A stretch of 11,824 bases of DNA from contig JBOGWP010000209.1 in the NCBI GenBank assembly GCA_050693875.1, forward strand, positions 1-11,824, read 5' to 3'. Of this stretch, positions 7,320-11,824 are shown piece after piece. Made by a program: the position numbers and the translations under genes. This DNA is from JBOGWP01 sp050693875 (GTDB lineage Bacteria > Actinomycetota > CADDZG01 > JAHWKV01 > JBOGWP01). A model generated the notes under the pieces. That model saw only the letters and a program-made list of their open reading frames with translations, ran no database searches and was not told the origin of the DNA. How positions within the stretch are numbered: the stretch's first letter is position 1; each line of letters begins with the position of its first letter.

Positions 7320-7381
7320 GAAGCACTTTCCCCGAGGCTGCGGGTCGAAAAGACACTTCCCCTCGGATCGGGAGGTGGCGC

Positions 7382-8032
7382 GTGTCGTGGACAACGTTGG
7401 AGGAGGTCCGGACCGAGGCGCTGGCATGCACCAGGTGCCGCCTCGCATCGGGCCGGACGCAGGTCGTGTGGATGGACGGCAATCCCCGATCGGACCTGAT
7501 GTTCGTGGGGGAGGCCCCCGGATTTCACGAGGACCGGCAGGGCCTCCCGTTCGTGGGGGCCGCGGGTCAGTTGCTGGACGCCATGCTGCGTCAGGTCGAC
7601 CTGAGCCGGGCCGACTGCTGCATCTGCAACGTGATCAAATGCCGGCCGCCGGGAAACCGTGACCCGATGCCGGACGAGCTCGAGGCTTGCCGACCCTACC
7701 TCGATGCTCAGATCTCGATGATCCGTCCCCGCGTCATCGCAACCTTGGGCAATTTCGCCACGCGCTTCGTGCTCGGCCGTCAGGTCTCGATCTCCCGGGT
7801 GCGCGGGCAGCGCTTTCGCGCCTTCGGGGCCGAGGTCATCCCCACCTTCCATCCCGCCGCCGTGCTGCGCGGCGGAGGGATGGCGTCGACGACGATCAAG
7901 GCCTTCGAGGGGGATTTCCGCCTGATCCGGCAGGTCCTCGAGGACGCGCGGGAGCGGGAGGCCGCTGCGACCGCGGTCCCCGTTCCCGATGCGGTGCCCG
8001 TACTGTTGCGGGAGCAACAGGCGCTGTTCTGA
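7382..8032 (+). CDS. udg: Type-4 (family 4) uracil-DNA glycosylase with Fe-S cluster
   Basis: It removes uracil from DNA and so starts base excision repair of deaminated cytosine. The 216-residue protein has the four cluster cysteines expected for family 4: Cys16 and Cys19 (ACTRC), Cys87 (VIKCRPPGNRDP) and Cys103 (EACRPYL). Motif A is GEAPGFHEDRQGLPFVG at 43-59, and the C-terminal motif is FHPAAVLR at 156-163. The last ~35 residues are a non-conserved tail. The GTG start at 7382 is fixed by a strong GGAGG six bases upstream and by the family N-terminus. UDG is not a standard member of the alr-tsa cluster. The tsaE start follows 10 bp after its stop. Confidence 0.95.
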   Translation: MSWTTLEEVRTEALACTRCRLASGRTQVVWMDGNPRSDLMFVGEAPGFHEDRQGLPFVGAAGQLLDAMLRQVDLSRADCCICNVIKCRPPGNRDPMPDELEACRPYLDAQISMIRPRVIATLGNFATRFVLGRQVSISRVRGQRFRAFGAEVIPTFHPAAVLRGGGMASTTIKAFEGDFRLIRQVLEDAREREAAATAVPVPDAVPVLLREQQALF

Positions 8033-8042
8033 TCCTCCAACC

Positions 8043-8669
8043 ATGTCCACTTCCCCCAGCCCGCGAGGCTCGAGGTTCTTCACCATCGAGACGCGCTCCC
8101 CCGAGGAGACCCGGCGTCTGGGCGTTGCGCTGTCGCCCCTCCTGCTGCCCGGAGACGTGATTGCGCTGGCCGGGGATCTGGGGGCAGGCAAGACCACGTT
8201 CGTGCAAGGGCTCGCCGCCGGGCTCGGCGTCCCCGAACGGGTCACCAGCCCGACGTTCATCCTGATGAAGGAGTACCTCGGGGGCCGCTATCCGCTGATG
8301 CACATCGACGTGTACCGTCTGGACACGGTCCAGGAGGTGATCGATCTCGGGTACGACGAGTTCCTCGACCCGTCGCACATCGTGGTGGTGGAATGGGGCG
8401 ATGTGGTCGAGCCGCTGCTGCCCAAGGACCACCTGCTCGTCGACATCGCCGTCGGGGACGGGGATCTCCTGCGGCGGGTGACGCTGTCGCCGAGGGGTTC
8501 CCACTGGGAGGATCGGATGGAGACGGTGGGTGTGCTGGCATCCGAGCTGTTCTCGGTCGGCCGGGAGGACGAGCCCGAGGCTCCGCGTGGGTTCGATCTT
8601 CTCGCGCCGCCGGCGGGGGGGCCCGGCGGGATCGACGGCTCCACCAACGGGCATCAGGAGGAGAATTAA
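8043..8669 (+). CDS. tsaE: tRNA t6A biosynthesis ATPase TsaE
   Basis: TsaE is the small P-loop ATPase that works with TsaB and TsaD to transfer threonylcarbamoyl to A37 of ANN-decoding tRNAs. Walker A is GDLGAGKTTF at 44-53. VTSPTF (67-72), HIDVYRL (87-93) and VVEWGD (115-120) are the other family signatures. The conserved part ends near residue 150. A ~55-residue Gly/Pro/acidic tail makes the protein (208 aa) longer than the usual ~150-160. The ATG at 8043 fits the family N-terminus; no good ribosome site precedes it, so coupling to udg 10 bp upstream is likely. An ATG at 7989 would overlap udg and add 18 unlikely residues. The final codons contain the AGGAGGAG Shine-Dalgarno for the next start. 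Confidence 0.95.
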   Translation: MSTSPSPRGSRFFTIETRSPEETRRLGVALSPLLLPGDVIALAGDLGAGKTTFVQGLAAGLGVPERVTSPTFILMKEYLGGRYPLMHIDVYRLDTVQEVIDLGYDEFLDPSHIVVVEWGDVVEPLLPKDHLLVDIAVGDGDLLRRVTLSPRGSHWEDRMETVGVLASELFSVGREDEPEAPRGFDLLAPPAGGPGGIDGSTNGHQEEN

Positions 8670-8831
8670 TGCTCCGTCCCGGCAGTAGGTCAGGCATCGA
8701 GAGCGCCTCCTGCGCCAGCGCAAGGCGCGAGGAGCGCCGCGTACCCGCAGGTACGCAAGCGACGAGCAACACAGCGATCGGGGATGCAGGGGCGCTCGAA
8801 TGCCAAGGTATTTTCGGGACCGAGCACTAAT
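8665..8831. mobile_element. Palindromic MITE-like element between tsaE and tsaB
   Basis: The 17-bp ends match as inverted repeats, ATTARTGCTCSGTCCCG (8665-8681 against the reverse complement of 8815-8831, two mismatches). An inner block also pairs: GGCATCGAGAGCGCC at 8693-8707 with GGCGCTCGAATGCC at 8791-8804, plus CCTGC 8709-8713 with GCAGG 8786-8790. Inside are two nested hairpins. One is an interrupted stem at 8703-8737 (CTCCT-GCGCC against GGCGC-G-AGGAG, loop 8717-8723). The other is a perfect GCGTACC(CGCA)GGTACGC at 8739-8756. ATGCT at 8669-8673 recurs at 8834-8838 and could be a 5-bp target duplication, making the inserted part about 8674-8833. No transposase is encoded. Multi-copy status in the genome is inferred, not seen. 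Confidence 0.6.
8669..8830 (+). CDS. Small open reading frame carried by the palindromic element (53 codons)
   Basis: The frame opens with an ATG overlapping the tsaE stop (TAATG) and has an ideal Shine-Dalgarno, GGAGG, seven bases upstream. It runs through the whole element, ends LECQGIFGTEH, and stops with TAA three bases before the tsaB ATG (TAATAGATG). It is in the same frame as tsaB, so only the tandem TAA-TAG separates them. The residues (many Arg, Ser, Ala) show no recognisable domain. It may be translated only to keep ribosomes moving from tsaE to tsaB, since tsaB itself lacks a ribosome binding site. A functional peptide is doubtful. Confidence 0.4.
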   Translation: MLRPGSRSGIESASCASARREERRVPAGTQATSNTAIGDAGALECQGIFGTEH

Positions 8832-8833
8832 AG

Positions 8834-9535
8834 ATGCTTGTGCTCGGCATCGAGACCTCGACGCCTCAGACCTCGGTCACGATCGGCTCCGAGCAGGGGA
8901 TCATCGGCTCGTGCCAGATCTCCCGGGGCGCCTCGCACGCCGAGTTCTTGCTTCCCGCGGTCGAGTTTCTCCTCCAGCACGCCGGGCTCTCCTATCGCAA
9001 CCTCTCGGGGGTGGCGGTTGGGCTCGGCCCGGGCCTGTTCACCGGGATGCGCATCGGCGTGACGACCGCGAAGACCATTGCCCAGGCGCTGTCCATCCCG
9101 ATCGTCGGGGTCCCGTCGCTCGACCTGCTGGCCTTCGACGTCCGCTATTCGCACAAGGTCATCTGCCCGGCCCTCGATGCGAAGCGGAGCGAGGTCTTCT
9201 TTGCCTTCTACCGTCAGGTTCCCGGCGGCGTCTCCCGCATCAGCGAGTACATGGTCGGCTCGCCCGAGCACCTCGCGGCCGAGATCGAGGGGCAGGCGTC
9301 CGAGGTCCTGCTGGTGGGCAGCGGTGCGCTCCTGTACCGGGATCGGCTCGAGGAGGGAGCGCAGCACATGGAGTTCGGGACCCTCTCGGGAGCGTTCCCG
9401 CGCGCCAGCTCGCTGGTGGAGCTCGCGGTGCCGCGGCTCTACCGGGAGGACTTCGACCGGCTGCTCGACGTCGAGCCCATGTACATGCGGCGGTCGCAGG
9501 CCGAGCTCAACTGGGAGCGGAGGCGAGCGGTATGA
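8834..9535 (+). CDS. tsaB: tRNA t6A biosynthesis protein TsaB
   Basis: TsaB is the non-catalytic ASKHA-fold partner that dimerises with TsaD in the t6A synthase. The 233-residue length is normal. LGIETSTPQTSV at 4-15 is the phosphate-1-like loop, and SHAEFLLP (34-41) and GLGPGLFTGMRIG (63-75) are strong family signatures. The C-terminal half is variable, as usual. The ATG at 8834 matches the family N-terminus but is preceded by the palindromic element and has no Shine-Dalgarno of its own. Initiation probably depends on ribosomes ending at the TAA at 8828-8830. Its stop overlaps the rimI start (ATGA). Confidence 0.95.
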   Translation: MLVLGIETSTPQTSVTIGSEQGIIGSCQISRGASHAEFLLPAVEFLLQHAGLSYRNLSGVAVGLGPGLFTGMRIGVTTAKTIAQALSIPIVGVPSLDLLAFDVRYSHKVICPALDAKRSEVFFAFYRQVPGGVSRISEYMVGSPEHLAAEIEGQASEVLLVGSGALLYRDRLEEGAQHMEFGTLSGAFPRASSLVELAVPRLYREDFDRLLDVEPMYMRRSQAELNWERRRAV

Positions 9536-10083
9536 GCGCGCTGCCCTCCGAGCCGCAGATCACGCCCGGCGAGGTCGATCTCGTCCCGATGCGCCGGCGG
9601 CACCTGCGCCAGGTGCTCCGCATCGAGAGCCTCGTCTACCCCCGGCCGTGGAGCGGCACGCTCTTTCTCCAGGAGATCGCCCGCAAGTCCGACCGGGTCT
9701 ATCTCGTGGCCCGGAACGAGGGACATGTGATCGGCTACGGGGGCCTCATGCTGGGCGCGTCGGAAGGCCATATCACCACCATCGCAGTCGATCCGGCATT
9801 CCACCGGCGACACATCGGCATGAAGCTGATGTTGGCCCTCGTCGACGCGGCGATCGAGCGCGGAGCGCGCTCCATCTCGCTCGAGGTCCGCAAGTCGAAC
9901 GACGGGGCGCAGCGCATGTACGAGCTGTTCGGGTTCCAGCCGGTCGGCATCCGTCGCGGGTACTACGTCGAGACCGGCGAGGATGCCATCGTGATGTGGG
10001 TGGACGCCGTCGACACGCCCCGGTACTCCTCGCTTCTCGCCGGGCTGCGGCGACGGGTCGCCGGAGAAATAGGAGCCCCGTGA
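9532..10083 (+). CDS. rimI: GNAT N-acetyltransferase, RimI family
   Basis: RimI-type enzymes acetylate protein N-termini, classically that of ribosomal protein S18, using acetyl-CoA. The 183-residue protein has the GNAT core at about 16-157: VPMRRRHLRQVLRIE, YPRPWS (36-41), ITTIAVDPAFHRRHIG (81-96) and a C-terminal MYELFGFQPVGIRRGYY (129-145). In the acetyl-CoA loop the first glycine of the usual R-x-x-G-x-G/A pattern is His94. A ~15-residue N-terminal and a ~25-residue C-terminal extension flank the core. It overlaps tsaB and tsaD by 4 nt on either side. The tsaB-rimI-tsaD order supports RimI over a generic acetyltransferase, though the true substrate is not proven. Confidence 0.92.
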   Translation: MSALPSEPQITPGEVDLVPMRRRHLRQVLRIESLVYPRPWSGTLFLQEIARKSDRVYLVARNEGHVIGYGGLMLGASEGHITTIAVDPAFHRRHIGMKLMLALVDAAIERGARSISLEVRKSNDGAQRMYELFGFQPVGIRRGYYVETGEDAIVMWVDAVDTPRYSSLLAGLRRRVAGEIGAP

Positions 10084-11192
10084 GCGATCTGGCGGTGGTG
10101 CCCATCGAGCTGGCGCCGCCGGTCGTTCCTGCCGTCGCCCGACCCGAGCCGAACCCGCTTCCCAAGACGCTCGAGCCCGACCCCGACGTGCAGCTCACGC
10201 TCGGCATCGAGACCTCCTGCGACGAGACGTCGGTGGCGGTGCTGCGTGGGGCGCGCGACGTCCTCGCCAACGTCGTCTCGTCCCAGGCCGCGCTCCACGA
10301 GCGCTACGGAGGGATCGTGCCGGAGCTGGCCTCCCGCGCCCACGTCCAGTCGATCAATCCCGTGATCTCGGAGGCGCTGGGCGCCGCCGATGTCACGCTG
10401 TGGGACCTGGGCGCGATCGCGGTGACGCTCGGCCCGGGGCTCATCGGCTCCCTGGTGGTGGGCGTTGCCGCCGCCAAAGCACTGGCGGCCGTCCTGGAGG
10501 TGCCGATGATCGGCGTCAACCACCTCGAGGCCCACCTCTACGCCAATCTCATCGAGCACCAGGACGCCGTTCCGCCGGCGGTTGCGCTGATCGTCTCCGG
10601 TGGCCACACCCTGCTGGTGCGGATGGTCGACCACGGGATCTACGAGCTGATCGGGCAGACCCTCGACGACGCCGCGGGGGAGGCATTCGACAAGGTGGCC
10701 AGAATGCTCGGCCTTGGATTTCCCGGCGGGCCGGCGATCGACCGGCTGGCAAAGGAGGGGGATCCAAGCAGGGTGATGTTTCCCCGCGCTCTGCGGGAGG
10801 AGGGGTACGACTTCTCGTTCTCGGGACTCAAGACCGCGGTCAAGAACTACGCGGCCAAGGAGCAGCGGGCGGGGCGCGCCCTCGCGCTCCCCGATGTTTG
10901 CGCCTCATTCCAGGAGGCGGTCGTCGACGTCCTCACCGTCAAGACCGTGCGTGCGGCGCTCGAGCTCGAGGTGCCCGCCGTGTTCCTCTCGGGCGGGGTT
11001 GCGGCAAACTCCCGGCTGCGGGAGGCGGCAACCGAGGCCTGTGCGGCGCGCGGGCTGCGCCTCTATTACCCCTCGGTGGCGGGCTGCACCGACAACGCCG
11101 CCATGGTGGCGTGCTGCGGCTACCATCGCCATCGGAGGGGCATCCGGACCGAGCTCGACGCCGATCCGGACCCGAATCTCCCGCTCGTCTGA
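10080..11192 (+). CDS. tsaD: tRNA N6-adenosine threonylcarbamoyltransferase TsaD
   Basis: TsaD is the catalytic ASKHA-fold subunit that transfers threonylcarbamoyl from TC-AMP to tRNA A37. The 370-residue protein starts with GTG overlapping the rimI stop, with GGAG five bases upstream. The first ~38 residues are a Pro-rich extension before the core begins at LTLGIETSCDETSVAV (39-54). The metal ligands are visible: His148 and His152 (NHLEAHLYAN) and Asp338 (GCTDNAAM). SGGHT at 173-177, GEAFDKVARMLGLGFPGGP at 200-218 and FSFSGLKTAV at 245-254 are further signatures. A start at the core would need a non-ATG codon, so the extension is probably real. It is the last gene of the operon; no clear terminator follows. 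Confidence 0.97.
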   Translation: MSDLAVVPIELAPPVVPAVARPEPNPLPKTLEPDPDVQLTLGIETSCDETSVAVLRGARDVLANVVSSQAALHERYGGIVPELASRAHVQSINPVISEALGAADVTLWDLGAIAVTLGPGLIGSLVVGVAAAKALAAVLEVPMIGVNHLEAHLYANLIEHQDAVPPAVALIVSGGHTLLVRMVDHGIYELIGQTLDDAAGEAFDKVARMLGLGFPGGPAIDRLAKEGDPSRVMFPRALREEGYDFSFSGLKTAVKNYAAKEQRAGRALALPDVCASFQEAVVDVLTVKTVRAALELEVPAVFLSGGVAANSRLREAATEACAARGLRLYYPSVAGCTDNAAMVACCGYHRHRRGIRTELDADPDPNLPLV

Positions 11193-11239
11193 GGCTGTAG
11201 ACGCTGCCGCGGCCAGGGCGCCCGCCGGCCGGCGACCTG

Positions 11240-11268
11240 TTGACGCTGTCTGAGCCCTCGGGTAGCAT
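11240..11268 (+). promoter_or_regulatory. groES promoter
   Basis: TTGACG at 11240-11245 (five of six to TTGACA) and TAGCAT at 11263-11268 (four of six to TATAAT) are separated by exactly 17 bp. The predicted transcription start is about 11275, inside the CIRCE operator, a common layout for HrcA repression. Confidence 0.8.
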
Positions 11269-11273
11269 GCGCC

Positions 11274-11300
11274 TTAGCACTCGATGGTCAAGAGTGCTAA
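11274..11300. promoter_or_regulatory. CIRCE operator (HrcA binding site)
   Basis: TTAGCACTC at 11274-11282 and GAGTGCTAA at 11292-11300 flank a 9-bp spacer, which is a perfect match to the CIRCE consensus. It lies just downstream of the -10 box and 40 bp before groES. HrcA bound here is known in many bacteria to repress chaperonin genes until heat shock. hrcA itself is not in the window. Confidence 0.97.
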
Positions 11301-11340
11301 TCAACCGCCAACAACCTAGTTCGCCACAGGGGGTTTTCGA

Positions 11341-11628
11341 ATGAGCATCAAGCCGCTCGGTGACCGTGTCGTCGTACGCGTCGAGGAGGGCGAGCAGGCC
11401 CTTCCCTCGGGTCTGGTGATCCCCGACACCGCCAAGGAGAAGCCGCAGGAGGGCACCGTCCTCGCCGTGGGCCCGGGCGCTTACGTCGACGGAAAGCGCG
11501 TCCCTCTCGACGTGAAGAAGGGCGACCGAGTGATCTTCTCGAAGTACGGCGGCATGGAGGTGAAGGTCGACAACGAGGAGGTCATCATCCTCAACGAGCG
11601 CGACATCCTCGGCGTCATCGAGAAGTAG
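11341..11628 (+). CDS. groES: Co-chaperonin GroES (Hsp10)
   Basis: GroES is the heptameric lid of the GroEL folding chamber. The length of 95 residues is typical. IKPLGDRVVVR at 3-13 begins the beta-barrel. The mobile loop that docks on GroEL is at about 16-33 and includes SGLVIPDTAKEKPQEG. GDRVIFSKYGG (62-72) and the C-terminal ILNERDILGVIE complete the family pattern. A GGGGG tract about nine bases upstream is the likely ribosome site. It is controlled by the promoter and CIRCE just upstream. No groEL follows on this strand; a hairpin and then a gene of opposite orientation come next. Confidence 0.98.
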   Translation: MSIKPLGDRVVVRVEEGEQALPSGLVIPDTAKEKPQEGTVLAVGPGAYVDGKRVPLDVKKGDRVIFSKYGGMEVKVDNEEVIILNERDILGVIEK

Positions 11629-11653
11629 CCGCCTGCACCACCAGCCCTACACC

Positions 11654-11676
11654 GAGGGGCCCTCCCGGGGCCCCTC
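11654..11676. terminator. GC-rich hairpin after groES, probable terminator between convergent genes
   Basis: GAGGGGCCC at 11654-11662 and GGGCCCCTC at 11668-11676 form a perfect 9-bp stem with a 5-nt loop, 26 bp after the groES stop. The following bases (TTCGCTGCTCCC) have only a short pyrimidine stretch and no real T-run. Placement between convergent genes supports a terminator role for groES and perhaps for both strands. Confidence 0.65.
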
Positions 11677-11707
11677 TTCGCTGCTCCCTGGAGGCGGGCG
11701 TAACTGC

Positions 11708-11824
11708 TCAGCTGGTGTCGGGAACGGCCACGCTGGGTAGCCAGGCACCGGTCGGGGTCCACAGGTCGGTGAGCAGCTGGAGTGCCCGCCGGCCATGCTT
11801 CGCTCCCGTCCCGAGGTAGCTCCT
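11708..11824 (-). CDS. Unidentified protein, C-terminal fragment
   Basis: An open frame enters from the right edge on the minus strand and stops with TGA at 11708-11710, giving the last 38 residues of a protein. The visible part contains GRRALQLLTDLWTPTGAWLP and ends SVAVPDTS; I do not recognise the family. It is convergent with groES, and the hairpin at 11654-11676 lies between them. The composition looks like coding sequence, but with so little visible it could also be a chance open frame. Confidence 0.5.
   Translation of the reverse strand, partial: RSYLGTGAKHGRRALQLLTDLWTPTGAWLPSVAVPDTS

Noticed and set aside
7259..7381. Known riboswitch class upstream of udg
   Set aside because: I compared it from memory with cobalamin, TPP, SAM, glycine, guanidine, fluoride and c-di-GMP patterns and found no conserved core.
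8669..8833. tRNA or known small RNA gene in the tsaE-tsaB spacer
   Set aside because: No tRNA arms or T-loop motif are present. The terminal inverted repeats and flanking ATGCT repeat fit an inserted element better.
8800..9531. N-terminal extension of rimI reaching back through tsaB (ATG at 8800)
   Set aside because: The GNAT family sequence only begins after the ATG at 9532, which overlaps the tsaB stop. The upstream part is an out-of-frame reading of tsaB.
9078..10079. N-terminal extension of tsaD reaching back to 9078
   Set aside because: It is an out-of-frame reading of tsaB and rimI. The GTG at 10080 has a Shine-Dalgarno and a 4-nt overlap with rimI.
11223..11234. 12-bp perfect palindrome CGCCGGCCGGCG after tsaD
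   Set aside because: It has no loop for a good hairpin and no T-run, and such GC palindromes are expected by chance at this base composition. It is not convincing as the tsaD terminator.

Overview
The window is very GC-rich and densely coded. It reads as a chromosomal housekeeping region of a high-GC bacterium. The run alr - alpha/beta hydrolase - tsaE - tsaB - rimI - tsaD - groES is the order I know from Actinomycetota (for example the alr-tsaE-tsaB-rimI-tsaD-groES block of mycobacteria). A CIRCE element precedes groES. Genes not usual in that block are present too: a BsuPI-domain lipoprotein, an S58 peptidase and a type-4 uracil-DNA glycosylase. I infer a deep actinomycetal lineage or a related high-GC phylum such as Chloroflexota (Limnocylindria-like); the sequence alone does not decide this.

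Left part (1-1880, minus strand): the N-terminal part of an exported or membrane-anchored protein with a Pro/Thr/Asp hexapeptide repeat runs off the left edge. Upstream of it lie two LuxR/NarL-type response regulators with similar output domains and no histidine kinase in view. The receiver of the one nearer the edge lacks two of the usual switch residues.

Centre (2109-11192, plus strand): one long, probably co-transcribed cluster, divergent from the regulators. The order is nnr (NAD(P)H-hydrate repair), alr (D-alanine supply), BsuPI-like lipoprotein, alpha/beta hydrolase, S58 peptidase, type-4 UDG, tsaE, tsaB, rimI, tsaD. Six junctions are 4-nt ATGA/GTGA overlaps. The exceptions are a 123-bp spacer before udg, which holds a clean hairpin, and a spacer between tsaE and tsaB. 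That second spacer is filled by a palindromic, MITE-like element of about 160 bp. TsaE, TsaB and TsaD are three of the proteins that make the t6A tRNA modification. RimI acetylates protein N-termini.

Right part (11193-11824): a promoter with an overlapping perfect CIRCE operator drives groES. groES is followed by a GC-rich hairpin and then the 3' end of an unidentified gene on the opposite strand, so groEL is not adjacent.

The most noteworthy object is the tsaE-tsaB element. It has long imperfect terminal inverted repeats and sits exactly at a stop/start junction. It carries a 53-codon reading frame that uses the strong Shine-Dalgarno at the end of tsaE and stops 3 nt before the tsaB start, so it may keep the two genes translationally coupled.
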